Shown: in pieces, positions 42,385 through 50,379 of the stretch | Layout of the letters: each line of letters starts with the position of its first letter | Position numbering within the stretch: the stretch's first letter is position 1 | From: a virus | DNA: 64,000 nt | IMG/VR virus record: IMGVR_UViG_3300035698_012962 | Location: 62,001 to 126,000 of that record | Strand: one strand, 5' to 3' | Program-made: the position numbers and the translations under genes | Notes under the pieces: model-generated | What the model was told of the DNA's origin: nothing | Databases searched by the model: none | The model's input: the letters and a program-made list of their open reading frames with translations, nothing else

Positions 42385-43497
42385 TCATATTGTAACGTTA
42401 ATTTTACGTATCCATCCACCACTCACAACGTCATCTCCTTCATAGGAAACTAAAGCCTGTCCAGGTGTTATTGCATCTCTCCCAACTGGAAAGTGAACGT
42501 GTAATTCTGTATCAGATACTTGTGTTATTTCAGAAGACGTTCCATCGTCATTATATCTGATTTTGGATATAGCTTCATATTTTTCAGTTGGTATTGAATC
42601 ATATTTCACCATATTCACCTCATCTACAATACAATCATAACTTACCAACTCTGATTTTTCACCTACTGTGATCGTGTTTGTTGTTGGCTCTATATGAGTA
42701 ACATACAACGGTTCGGTATTAGGTATATTTATCCCTCTACGTTGCCCAATTGTAAACTTATAGTAACCCTCATGCTCTCCTATTTTGGCTCCATCTGAGT
42801 TAATTATGGAACCACCAGATAGATCACCTGTTAATCTTCCACTCTCTTTGATAAACCTATGATAATTATTATCAGGAATAAAGCAGATTTCATAGGAATC
42901 AGGTTTGTCAGCAACATTCAACAATCCCCAATCCGTTGCCATATCTCTAATTTCTGTCTTATGATAAGACCCCAATGGAAATATAGTTCTGGCTAAATGT
43001 TTTTGTGACACACCCCAAAGTGCATAAGACTGATCTTTAGAATGATCCTTACCTTTAGAAATTACATACCGTCCATTTTCTTCTCGTAAATTCGCATAAT
43101 GACCTGTTGCAATAAAATCACATCCAAGATCATCTGCTCTACGTAAAAGTGCAGCCCATTTAATATGAGTGTTACAAAGTACACACGGGTTTGGTGTTCT
43201 ACCACTTACATAATCATCAACAAACCGATCAATAACAAATGCACCAAACTCGTCTCTAATGTCTACAATGAAATGTTTGAATCCATGTCGGACTGCAACT
43301 TGTCTAGCATCATTCATTGATTCAACAGTACAACATCCAACTTCTTTACCTGACTTCACATCTTCTGGGTTATGAGCCCAAGTTTTCATTGTGATACCTA
43401 TGATATCATACCCTTGTTTTTTGAGCATAACTGCCCCTACTGTGGAATCTACACCACCCGACATTGCAAATAAAACTTTTCCTTTATTCATTTTCAT
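42385..43497 (-). CDS. mnmA: tRNA 2-thiouridylase MnmA
   Basis: The ATP loop AMSGGVDS (residues 11-18), the first catalytic cysteine in TPNPCVLCN (C105), the second in SYEICF (C205), and 'ATGHYA' and 'TIGQRRGI' are all present. MnmA adds sulfur to U34 of Glu, Lys and Gln tRNAs, with a sulfur relay from the host. Length (370) is full for the family. A phage copy could maintain wobble decoding during heavy translation or alter targets of anticodon nucleases. It overlaps the gene upstream by 14 bases. Function is well supported; the benefit to the phage is inferred. Confidence 0.92.
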   Translation of the reverse strand: MKMNKGKVLFAMSGGVDSTVGAVMLKKQGYDIIGITMKTWAHNPEDVKSGKEVGCCTVESMNDARQVAVRHGFKHFIVDIRDEFGAFVIDRFVDDYVSGRTPNPCVLCNTHIKWAALLRRADDLGCDFIATGHYANLREENGRYVISKGKDHSKDQSYALWGVSQKHLARTIFPLGSYHKTEIRDMATDWGLLNVADKPDSYEICFIPDNNYHRFIKESGRLTGDLSGGSIINSDGAKIGEHEGYYKFTIGQRRGINIPNTEPLYVTHIEPTTNTITVGEKSELVSYDCIVDEVNMVKYDSIPTEKYEAISKIRYNDDGTSSEITQVSDTELHVHFPVGRDAITPGQALVSYEGDDVVSGGWIRKINVTI

Positions 43498-43632
43498 TAT
43501 CTACTTTTGACCAATCCACACTAACCACGTATACCGAATAAAACGTCTGTTCGTTTGGTGTTAGTCGATCACCACGATCTAATTTATCTTCCAACTTTCT
43601 GAAATGTATATCAGTATAGATTTCGTACTCAT
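43484..43632 (-). pseudogene. Small gene with a one-base frame lesion next to its start
   Basis: A 49-codon frame (43484-43631) reads ...EYEIYTDIHFRKLEDKLDRG..., ending VDWSKVDNENE, a coherent protein overlapping mnmA by 14 bases, but it has no ATG. An ATG at 43632 overlaps the upstream stop (ATGA) in a different frame. One extra base just after that ATG would join them into a 49-residue product. I read this as a one-base deletion, or as a non-ATG start (TTG in 'KLEDK'). Confidence 0.5.
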
Positions 43633-43865
43633 TTAATCACCATTGGTGTACCTTCCATGAACTGTAAATAACTCCCGTGTGAAGTTACGACCCACCAAAA
43701 AGTTTTCCCGATTTTCAGGGAACCTTTGATATCTGAAAATTCAAAAACTGCACATTCTTTGGTCGTATTTTCTACAACATTAAATATTTCAGCTTCAAAT
43801 GTTTTCGTATCATCATTAATTTCTGTGATATGACCTTTCCATATTAAACATACATCTTTATTCAT
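43629..43865 (-). CDS. Unknown protein, 78 aa
   Basis: It reads MNKDVCLIWKGHITEINDDTKTFEAEIFNVVENTT..., a beta-barrel-like or OB-like pattern that may bind nucleic acid or another protein, ending MEGTPMVIK. There is no membrane segment. The function is unknown. Confidence 0.65.
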   Translation of the reverse strand: MNKDVCLIWKGHITEINDDTKTFEAEIFNVVENTTKECAVFEFSDIKGSLKIGKTFWWVVTSHGSYLQFMEGTPMVIK

Positions 43866-43906
43866 TTAAGTATAGTTTTAAATTATTTAATCGGTGAAGA
43901 ATTTGA

Positions 43907-44101
43907 TTACCAAATCCGACCTGATCGTTTTGCTTGTTTTCCTATTTCTGATAACGTAGGGAATTCAAAAATATTCTCACATAGATTGCATTTAGCTTCC
44001 ATGACTACTATAAATGGTGAAACACCCTTTCGTTTTTCTGTGTTTGTAACTGTAAAATCTACTGATTCGCACTCGTCGCATTTTGTTATTCTTTCAGACA
44101 T
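43907..44101 (-). CDS. Zinc-ribbon small protein, 64 aa
   Basis: With the start at 44101 (MSERITKCDECES) the protein has two CxxC pairs (CDEC and CNLC) some 30 residues apart, a zinc ribbon. It may bind DNA, RNA or RNA polymerase. The alternative start at 44110 adds three residues. Confidence 0.65.
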   Translation of the reverse strand: MSERITKCDECESVDFTVTNTEKRKGVSPFIVVMEAKCNLCENIFEFPTLSEIGKQAKRSGRIW

Positions 44102-44162
44102 AATATTCATTGTGAAGTTTTATTATAATGCCCAGTTCTGATATAAGATATCCTAAGTGATT

Positions 44163-44336
44163 TTAATAAATCAAGTTGTGCTTCACTACGCCATATCTGA
44201 AACTGTGCAAAATCTGAAGTGTTTCATCATCATAATCCAAATGTGGTTCGTATTGTTTGATAATTTCTTTTATCTTATCTCTACGTTCATCCAAATCTTT
44301 TATTAATGATGTAAAAAGTTCTTGTTGATTATTCAT
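44163..44336 (-). CDS. Small helical protein, 57 aa
   Basis: From ATG 44336: MNNQQELFTSLIKDLDERRD..., ending VVKHNLIY. Charged helices predominate. It overlaps the 44329-44700 stop by eight bases. The function is unknown. Confidence 0.55.
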   Translation of the reverse strand: MNNQQELFTSLIKDLDERRDKIKEIIKQYEPHLDYDDETLQILHSFRYGVVKHNLIY

Positions 44337-44700
44337 TTTCAATCAATTTTAATCCCTCCTCTAACGCCTTATCCATTGCTTCTTCATACGTTTTGTGTTT
44401 TGCTTTTGTTCTATCTAAATATTTCATTGTTTCTATTTGAGCCACAAACCGAAAAACATTTGTTCTTAAATAGTTAACAGGTAATATAGATATATGAATT
44501 TTATGTTCATCCCTCAACCATTTTTGAAGTAGTGATTGAGTTGGGGCGGGGTATAATATTTGCTTGTACCATCTTTCATCAACTTCATCTAATAAATCCC
44601 CATCTTCATTGTAATCGGTATAACCACCATATATGTTATAATCAAATCCCCGTTCTTTGGCTAATTTGGCTGTTTCAAAACTTATTAATTGATCATTCAT
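44329..44700 (-). CDS. Unknown protein, 123 aa
   Basis: The pattern 'ISFETAKLAKERGFDY' at the start and 'APTQSLLQKWLRDEHKIHISILP' mid-protein match a common uncharacterised phage family often linked to 'ETA..A.e.GF' openings. The end 'KTYEEAMDKALEEGLKLI' is helical. No function is established. Confidence 0.75.
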   Translation of the reverse strand: MNDQLISFETAKLAKERGFDYNIYGGYTDYNEDGDLLDEVDERWYKQILYPAPTQSLLQKWLRDEHKIHISILPVNYLRTNVFRFVAQIETMKYLDRTKAKHKTYEEAMDKALEEGLKLIENE

Positions 44701-44786
44701 CTTCCCATTCTATTTTAGGACATCTCTTTTGTTTTTTTAGCGCTAATATATTCCTTTGCCATCTCAATTGTTTTAGTTGAATAAAT

Positions 44787-45023
44787 TTACGGATGGTATA
44801 TTTCAATTACTTTTTCCAACCTTTTTGAAAATAATTTACTGATATAATCCTTTGCCGAATAAATAGTATTAAATTGGATAGTAACGTAATTACCGGTTTT
44901 ATTACATTCCAAATCCTTCCAAATACCTAACCAATTTTTTTGTTGTACTACATATTTTTTATCACTTATATTTAAACCAGTTCTGGATATTATTCGTGCG
45001 CTTTTATTCTTATTTGCTTTCAT
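44787..45023 (-). CDS. Basic protein, 78 aa, with triplicated start
   Basis: It begins MKANKNKSARIISRTGLNIS. Its first 22 bases (start codon and seven codons' worth) occur three times in tandem at 45002-45067. Only the last copy is in frame with the rest of the gene; the two upstream copies would encode an 11-residue peptide each. The product is Lys-rich. The function is unknown. Confidence 0.65.
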   Translation of the reverse strand: MKANKNKSARIISRTGLNISDKKYVVQQKNWLGIWKDLECNKTGNYVTIQFNTIYSAKDYISKLFSKRLEKVIEIYHP

Positions 45024-45067
45024 TTTTATTCTTATTTGCTTTCATTTTTATTCTTATTTGCTTTCAT
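45002..45067 (-). repeat. 22-base tandem repeat, three copies, spanning a start codon
   Basis: Three exact copies of 22 bases (45002-45023, 45024-45045, 45046-45067); each begins, on the minus strand, with ATGAAAGCAAATAAG. The unit is not a multiple of three, so each copy shifts frame relative to the next. Confidence 0.85.
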
Positions 45068-45403
45068 TTATTTGAGTTTTACATCATTGGAATTTAAAAT
45101 ACAATCCATTACATAATTTCTAATTCCAATACCTCTAAATTCGTAGTTATTTGAATCTCGTGTATGTAGAGTATATTCTTTTGCACATATCTCTTTTTGG
45201 GTTTGGATTACATCATTCAATTTAGTGGTAGTACGCAACCATATCCACTCCATTAATTCTCTATCGGAATCAAGCGCATCCCAATTCATTCTTTCCACAT
45301 GAATGTTATACCTTGCGACAATCAATGTAAGTATTTCAATCCACCACTGTATAGTATATGGTGTAGATATTGTATAACGTTTTTTAACAGGTATATGTTT
45401 CAT
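45068..45403 (-). CDS. Unknown protein, 111 aa
   Basis: It reads MKHIPVKKRYTISTPYTIQWWIEILTLIVARYNIHVER..., partly hydrophobic but not clearly membrane-spanning. It overlaps the 45400-45744 gene by four bases and ends just at the tandem repeat. No family is recognised. Confidence 0.65.
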   Translation of the reverse strand: MKHIPVKKRYTISTPYTIQWWIEILTLIVARYNIHVERMNWDALDSDRELMEWIWLRTTTKLNDVIQTQKEICAKEYTLHTRDSNNYEFRGIGIRNYVMDCILNSNDVKLK

Positions 45404-45744
45404 TGTAACATTTTTTCCATAGCCGCATTTACATTAACTAATACTTTTGTATAACCATCTTGCATTTCTGAAACATCTTCCCTTAATGATTTTACTTCTT
45501 TTTCCAGAATTTCATTTTTAACTAAAAGATCAGTAGTAAGTGCAGAAGTAATAGTAGCCTTATTTTCATTATCTTTAATATTATCATTAAATCTAATTAA
45601 TGTACTATCTAAATGTATTAATAAATCTTGTAATGCATAGAACGTTTCTCCAACTCCTAATGTAATTGGATTTTTGGTATCTAATTTTTCTATAAAATTT
45701 AACAGTTTATCAATTTCTTGCCTTACTTCAGTTGTGCTAATCAT
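45400..45744 (-). CDS. Coiled-coil protein, 114 aa
   Basis: Long heptad-like helices (EKLDTKNPITLGVGETFYALQDLLI, then LLVKNEILEKEVKSLREDVSEMQ) make an extended coiled coil with no membrane segment. It follows its own promoter. The function is unknown, possibly a small oligomeric regulator. Confidence 0.65.
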   Translation of the reverse strand: MISTTEVRQEIDKLLNFIEKLDTKNPITLGVGETFYALQDLLIHLDSTLIRFNDNIKDNENKATITSALTTDLLVKNEILEKEVKSLREDVSEMQDGYTKVLVNVNAAMEKMLQ

Positions 45745-45778
45745 ATAACATAGGTTAGTTTAAAATGTTATTAATTAT

Positions 45779-45807
45779 AATGTAAATATAAATTTAACTA
45801 ATGTCAA
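45779..45807 (-). promoter_or_regulatory. Sigma70-like early promoter
   Basis: TTGACA (45807-45802), 17 bases, TACATT (45784-45779) on the minus strand, upstream of the ATG at 45744. No leader element like those at 36437 is found here. Confidence 0.7.
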
Positions 45808-45813
45808 ATTATT

Positions 45814-46038
45814 TTAATATGATTTATGAAATGAATCTGTCCATACCCCGTCATCTATATCATCCAACGCTAACGTATGTTTAATATACGGTTGCCTCTT
45901 AATAAGATACTCCCCCTCCATTTGTAATAACCATTGGTCTGCAGAATCTTCATTTACAAATTCTTTGGATTTTTTCATAAAAGTTGCTTTAATTTTTCCA
46001 TTATCTAATACTTCTTTGTGTTGTTTAATTTTTGCCAT
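45814..46038 (-). CDS. Small basic protein, 74 aa
   Basis: MAKIKQHKEVLDNGKIKATFMKKSKEFVNEDSADQWLLQMEGEY... with a Lys-rich first half. The function is unknown. It ends before the promoter at 45779. Confidence 0.65.
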   Translation of the reverse strand: MAKIKQHKEVLDNGKIKATFMKKSKEFVNEDSADQWLLQMEGEYLIKRQPYIKHTLALDDIDDGVWTDSFHKSY

Positions 46039-46056
46039 AGTGTAACCCCATTTTAT

Positions 46057-46362
46057 TTATTGAACCCATTTAATAATCATTAACTTTGGAAAAGAGAAAA
46101 TACTACCTATAAATCCGAATGAAACATAATTTACTGAAAAGTTTCTATTACGTAAACTCCATATTACAAACTCAATATCTATAGTTCGATATTTGTTTTC
46201 ATCTATTATATGAACACAATATGTATATCCCAAATCTGCCATATTTCGAATCCTTTTATGTATAGAGAATATTAACTCATCACTCTCAGGCAATTCTTCA
46301 GGTTCATTATATATTTTTGCTATTTCCGATGCTTCTTTTGCTGTAATTAAATCTAAAGCCAT
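46057..46362 (-). CDS. Unknown protein, 101 aa
   Basis: It begins MALDLITAKEASEIAKIYNE, followed by beta-rich 'YCVHIIDENKYRTIDIEFVIWSLRNRNFSVNYVSFG'. The opening 'a..A.k' helix and strand order recall small regulators. It overlaps the 46353-46628 gene by ten bases. Confidence 0.65.
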   Translation of the reverse strand: MALDLITAKEASEIAKIYNEPEELPESDELIFSIHKRIRNMADLGYTYCVHIIDENKYRTIDIEFVIWSLRNRNFSVNYVSFGFIGSIFSFPKLMIIKWVQ

Positions 46363-46628
46363 TTATCTTTCAAATTTGTTTTATTTACTTCTGTATATTC
46401 TGTAATCTCTATTTTATGAATATTAATATTTTCTTTTTTTAGTTCATCCATATCCGAATTTAATTTTGTGTATTCAATAATATCATTAATTAAAAAAGGT
46501 TTTGGATATGAATTAAATAATTTAACCTTACTAATATTCAGATCCCACTTAATTTCTTTATAAAACGTTATCCCAATAAGGTATAATAATTTATCATTGG
46601 TTTTATATGATATGTAATATTGTATCAT
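46353..46628 (-). CDS. Unknown protein, 91 aa
   Basis: MIQYYISYKTNDKLLYLIGITFYKEI... alternates beta strands and helices. It overlaps the upstream gene by four bases (ATGA). The function is unknown. Confidence 0.65.
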   Translation of the reverse strand: MIQYYISYKTNDKLLYLIGITFYKEIKWDLNISKVKLFNSYPKPFLINDIIEYTKLNSDMDELKKENINIHKIEITEYTEVNKTNLKDKWL

Positions 46629-47101
46629 TTAGATTTCTTAGGTCTACCACGTTTCTTACCAGTAGTTGTCTTCTTTTTAACAGTAGTTCCTTTTTTTGCT
46701 GTCTTCTTTTTACCAGTAGTAGTTTTCTTTGTAGTTGACTTTTTTTTCGTAACTTTCTTTTTTCTTTTTTTAGATGGTGGATCAGTTTCTCCATTCAACG
46801 GCTCCCATTCAATTGGATGTAACATAACCTCTTCAGGATATTTTGTTCTCCAAATTATCTCACCTCTTACTTGAATTTTCACATAACCATCAGTAACCTT
46901 TTTTACATATACTTTACTTGTTCTCGTATCATCAACCAACCAACATCTTGATAGAACGTGCTTTGGTTTTAACTTTCCTTCTTCTGGAATATTTTTGAAT
47001 ATAGGATATGTAATTTGGTATTCATTTGTTACGAATTCTGTATCAATTTGTTTCAACAATTTTCGTTTCGTTTGTGTCCAAGTTAATTTTCGTTTAGCCA
47101 T
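46625..47101 (-). CDS. Protein with histone-like, AT-hook basic tail, 158 aa
   Basis: The first ~105 residues form a mixed alpha/beta domain (LTWTQTKRKLLKQIDTEFV ... VSKVYVKKVTDGYVKIQVRG). The last ~55 residues are Lys/Thr repeats (KKKSTTKKTTTGKKKTAKKG, TTVKKKTTTG) ending in RGRPKK, an AT-hook core. Such tails bind DNA, like histone H1 or H1-like proteins of bacteria. A nucleoid or DNA-binding role is probable, while the target (host or phage DNA) is unknown. Confidence 0.7.
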   Translation of the reverse strand: MAKRKLTWTQTKRKLLKQIDTEFVTNEYQITYPIFKNIPEEGKLKPKHVLSRCWLVDDTRTSKVYVKKVTDGYVKIQVRGEIIWRTKYPEEVMLHPIEWEPLNGETDPPSKKRKKKVTKKKSTTKKTTTGKKKTAKKGTTVKKKTTTGKKRGRPKKSK

Positions 47102-47114
47102 ATTATTTATTTTA

Positions 47115-47324
47115 TTAAAACCATTTATTAGTTGATTGTTCTTTTTTATCTTTCTCTTTTCGTTCTTTTATAATTCCCAAAAAGTCTTCTCTATACTCTG
47201 GATACATTCCTAAATATATCAATTCAACTTCATCTCGGTTGGTTAATACATTATCACGTGGAAGTGTAGTATCCGCTAATTCAATATCTTTTTTAAATTC
47301 ATTTAGAATTAAATGTTTACTCAT
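47115..47324 (-). CDS. Small acidic protein, 69 aa
   Basis: MSKHLILNEFKKDIELADTTLPRDNVLTNRDEVELIYLGMYP... with a charged tail. It has a promoter 46 bases upstream (47370-47398). The function is unknown. Confidence 0.65.
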   Translation of the reverse strand: MSKHLILNEFKKDIELADTTLPRDNVLTNRDEVELIYLGMYPEYREDFLGIIKERKEKDKKEQSTNKWF

Positions 47325-47369
47325 TATAAATGTTCCAAAATTGAACGATTAATATTAAATCTATATATT

Positions 47370-47398
47370 AATGTAATCATAATTCCAATCAATTTCAA
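47370..47398 (-). promoter_or_regulatory. Sigma70-like promoter, weaker -35
   Basis: TTGAAA (47398-47393), 17 bases, TACATT (47375-47370) on the minus strand. The -35 differs by one base from the others. It lies between the displaced virion pair and the small-gene group. Confidence 0.55.
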
Positions 47399-47399
47399 T

Positions 47400-48026
47400 T
47401 TATCTATTAATCAATTGTTGAATAGCTTGAGTTACTTGATTTTGAAACGTTTGTATTTGATGATTGATTTGTGCAACTATTGATTGAGTTTGTTCCGCAT
47501 CCCGTTGGATTGATCCTGCTAATAATTCTTGTTCTTCAACCCTACGATCTGTTTGTTGTAGTAACCCTTGTAGTGAATTTTCTATTTCTTTCAGTGTGTT
47601 AAATTCTGCACGCAACCCATCATTCTGTGATTGTAATGAAGTCATATCTATTTCTTCTTGAATAGCTCGTTGAAGTGCTTGTGTAAAATCTAAATTTAGT
47701 TTTATAAATCTATTTTGAGTAGTTTCCACTTTATTGGTTTCTATATTTTCTTCTACTTTAACATAATCTACTTTTTTATTAATCTCCTCAATAGTATTTG
47801 ATAGATCAGTTATAATCAAATTCTTTACTTCTATATTTTTAATCACTTTTTTTATTTCTTCATTGATGAGTCTCTCATCCTCTAATAATTCTCTATATAA
47901 CTCACCCGGGGTAGTATCTGGTTTCAATACCCTTTTGGATTTGATCAATTCAACTACGTTTGTATCTACTGCTTTACGTAATTCATCATCATTATATTTT
48001 GGTTTAAATAATGGTGTTCTATTCAT
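47400..48026 (-). CDS. Coiled-coil virion-type protein; paralogue of 9604-10590
   Basis: The first ~30 residues carry LRKAVDTNVVEL and the middle has ALQRAIQEEIDMTSLQSQND, matching LKRAIDTNVVEL and AIQKAIEYGIDKVSIAAQND of 9604-10590. The rest is long coiled coil rich in Gln. It has no carboxyl beta domain. It follows 48019-49269 with an eight-base overlap, as the other copy follows 10592-11575. It is probably a trimeric stalk or connector. Confidence 0.75.
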   Translation of the reverse strand: MNRTPLFKPKYNDDELRKAVDTNVVELIKSKRVLKPDTTPGELYRELLEDERLINEEIKKVIKNIEVKNLIITDLSNTIEEINKKVDYVKVEENIETNKVETTQNRFIKLNLDFTQALQRAIQEEIDMTSLQSQNDGLRAEFNTLKEIENSLQGLLQQTDRRVEEQELLAGSIQRDAEQTQSIVAQINHQIQTFQNQVTQAIQQLINR

Positions 48027-49269
48027 TTTCTTGTAAAGTTTGTTTACCTACTGCACCAACTACTATAACAAATTTACCTGTTGAGTTCCAACTTTCTACA
48101 GTTGTATTAACTCCAATATCCATATTCGTTTTACCGAACTCATAGTATGGGAAGGTAAAACTTGTTTGTCCAAATACATTTTTTGGATATGTGTTTGCAT
48201 ATGCTTGTAATATTCCTGTTTGATCTGTAGTTCCCGCCCAATAATTTATACTATTCGAATCAGTATTAAGTTTATTTAAATCTGTATCTCTGTTCCTTTT
48301 TAATATCTTATAAGTAAAATTTCCAAATCCGGACTTATTTAAATTGGATTTTCTTACTTGATCCAAGTCAAAATGTACTGAAACAAGTTTCTTATCTAGT
48401 GTAATCAGTTTACCTCTAGCAGGTTGTTGCTTACCTCTATCTGTTACGAACACATCCCAGTTGATAGGTTCATTAAAAAATTTATAACGTTGGTTATTTA
48501 AAAATATATCTACAGGTGTTCCTAATTCAAAATTCTTTGATAAAAATACCACTGATACTTGAGTACTTCCGTTAGGAAATGTAAATGGTTGATCTGCGGG
48601 TGGATAAATCTCTCCTGGAGCAGGATTAATATCCGTACCTGTATATTGTTTAGTATTTCTACTCCCACGCCTACCACTTCGACTACCACGTCTACCCTTA
48701 TTATTCACAAACTCACCAGAAGGTTTATCTGAAAAATTATAAGTCATAGTAAGCCCATCTACCTCTATATCCCATTCAGCGAAATCAGTTACAAGCGATT
48801 TAGATTTTTTACCTGTTGATGGGGATAGTGCCCAATTTATTTGTTTTACAATATCTTCTGGTACATCAAGATTGAGATTTTCTACATATGTTAGTTTGAC
48901 TCCTCTAATTTCTAGCGACCGCTCTTCTAACTTTCTTACTTCAATACTCTTCCGTAACTCTTCCATATCTACATTAATAATAGTTATAAAATCTATTGTG
49001 AAGAATGGGTTATTATTTTCCTCTGCTTCTTTTAAATCATCAACTAAGGATTTAGATGTATAATACTCATTATTTATATTCACAATAAAACGAAGTGTAG
49101 TATCTTCTACTGAAATTAAATCTTCGATTGTAACATGGACAATTTCTGGAGACTGGATGGATATTACGTTTCCTAATTGTGTAGATATATTTATACTATC
49201 ATCAGTCCGTGTAAGGTCAGCATTTTGTAAAATATAATCGTTTTGAAATGAATCTAATGTTTTGTACAT
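48019..49269 (-). CDS. Virion-type protein with Arg-Gly-Ser repeat, 416 aa
   Basis: It starts MYKTLDSFQNDYILQNADL, like MYKLLKSTKDATIYQNN in 10592-11575. The centre has a flexible Arg/Gly/Ser repeat (GRRGSRSGRRGSRN, near 200-215), followed by a domain with 'GSTQVSVVFLSKNFELGTPV' and an end 'KFVIVVGAVGKQ'. The product is beta-rich with no membrane segment. A putative late motif at 49273-49282 is right at its start. It lies 35 kb away from the main virion block. Confidence 0.7.
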   Translation of the reverse strand: MYKTLDSFQNDYILQNADLTRTDDSINISTQLGNVISIQSPEIVHVTIEDLISVEDTTLRFIVNINNEYYTSKSLVDDLKEAEENNNPFFTIDFITIINVDMEELRKSIEVRKLEERSLEIRGVKLTYVENLNLDVPEDIVKQINWALSPSTGKKSKSLVTDFAEWDIEVDGLTMTYNFSDKPSGEFVNNKGRRGSRSGRRGSRNTKQYTGTDINPAPGEIYPPADQPFTFPNGSTQVSVVFLSKNFELGTPVDIFLNNQRYKFFNEPINWDVFVTDRGKQQPARGKLITLDKKLVSVHFDLDQVRKSNLNKSGFGNFTYKILKRNRDTDLNKLNTDSNSINYWAGTTDQTGILQAYANTYPKNVFGQTSFTFPYYEFGKTNMDIGVNTTVESWNSTGKFVIVVGAVGKQTLQENE

Positions 49270-49272
49270 ATC

Positions 49273-49282
49273 TATAAATATA
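49273..49282 (-). promoter_or_regulatory. Candidate late promoter motif, very close to start codon
   Basis: The minus strand reads TATATTTATA just four bases before the ATG at 49269, so a transcript from it would have little or no leader. Confidence 0.35.
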
Positions 49283-49287
49283 GTCTT

Positions 49288-49839
49288 TTATAGTTTTTGT
49301 ACATTTAATGATTTCTCAACATAATCTGCTATAGTAATAATTGTATCAGATGATATCCACAAAAAACCTATACCATTTACAGTTATAGAAAAATCACCAT
49401 CGAAAGGATCTAATTCTACATCAGTGAACGTAGAAATTGGATTATGTTGCTCTTGTCGTTTTTCAAATACAGCATTCCACCGATCTACCATACCTCCTTT
49501 ATAACCTTTTGCAAACTTTATTGGTTTATGTAATTCTTTATTATAAAATTGTATTGGTTTTTTTTGAAATGCACCTTGGATCGTAATCTCCAATTTTGAC
49601 CAATCATCTACCTTCTCCCAATTTTCTAATATGTAGAATTTTGCAGATTCAGCTATCATATTAGCTTCTCTAAATTTACGTAAATACTCTTCCATAAAAT
49701 TTGATGTTCTCCACCCTTTCTGAGCAGAATATCCTTCTCTCATTTCATCTTCATTTTCAAAACAAGGAGTAAATGCTCCATATTTTACTATATCGTTCAT
49801 TGTTTCGTCCGTTAAATCTATATAATCTTCAATTTCCAT
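49288..49839 (-). CDS. Unknown soluble protein, 183 aa
   Basis: It reads MEIEDYIDLTDETMNDIVKYGAFTPCFENEDEM..., helical first half, then beta-rich 'LDPFDGDFSITVNGIGFLWISSDTIITI'. It begins one base after the HNH gene's stop. No family is recognised. Confidence 0.65.
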   Translation of the reverse strand: MEIEDYIDLTDETMNDIVKYGAFTPCFENEDEMREGYSAQKGWRTSNFMEEYLRKFREANMIAESAKFYILENWEKVDDWSKLEITIQGAFQKKPIQFYNKELHKPIKFAKGYKGGMVDRWNAVFEKRQEQHNPISTFTDVELDPFDGDFSITVNGIGFLWISSDTIITIADYVEKSLNVQKL

Positions 49840-50349
49840 TTAAATAAATAAATAAGGTTTCCATTCTTCTGGGATATGATCAAGAGTTTTCATCAACATC
49901 AAGAAGTGTGGGCGTTTCGGCTTCGGGTGGTCTCTTCCCCATTCTACAATATCCAAGTCTGCTTTTTCGGAATTGCACATTTGACAAGATGTTACTAAGT
50001 TTTCCCATGAATCTTTCCCACCCTTACTTCTAGGGATCACGTGATCTAAAGTAAGTTGTTTTCTACTATCACCTCCACAATATACACAACTATAATTATC
50101 TCTCTTATAGATGTTTGTTCGTGTAAGAGGAACTTTTGTATACTCTAATCGAATAAACTTAAAGATTCTAATAATAGATGGTTTAGGAAATGCTAAATTT
50201 TTATTCACAGTACGGAAAAACGTATCATGGGTTTCAACAACTTCGGCATTTCCTTTGTATGTGATTACAAATGCCCTTTCGGTTGTAATAACTGAACGTG
50301 GCATGTATGCAGTATCAATAACTAAACATTTCTTATCTGTGGATTTCAT
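49840..50349 (-). CDS. HNH endonuclease
   Basis: Residues ~85-130 are a zinc-HNH domain: CVYCG (C88, C91), 'LTLDHVIPRSKGGKDSWENLV' (H103 and N117 as HNH residues) and 'SCQMCN' (C122, C125). The amino half is beta-rich. HNH enzymes cut DNA; in phages they may aid packaging, act as homing nucleases or degrade host DNA. No terminase is adjacent. Confidence in the fold is high, less in the role. Confidence 0.85.
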   Translation of the reverse strand: MKSTDKKCLVIDTAYMPRSVITTERAFVITYKGNAEVVETHDTFFRTVNKNLAFPKPSIIRIFKFIRLEYTKVPLTRTNIYKRDNYSCVYCGGDSRKQLTLDHVIPRSKGGKDSWENLVTSCQMCNSEKADLDIVEWGRDHPKPKRPHFLMLMKTLDHIPEEWKPYLFI

Positions 50350-50379
50350 TGTGTAACGTTTTTGTAACGGTTAGTATCA

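Noticed and set aside
44701-44786. Short ORFs between 44700 and 44787
   Set aside because: The ATG ORF is 15 codons and the longer frame has no ATG, so no gene can be supported.
46603-46794. Lys/Leu-rich minus-strand frame, 63 aa
   Set aside because: It is a shadow of the Lys/Thr repeat tail of 46625-47101 read in another frame.
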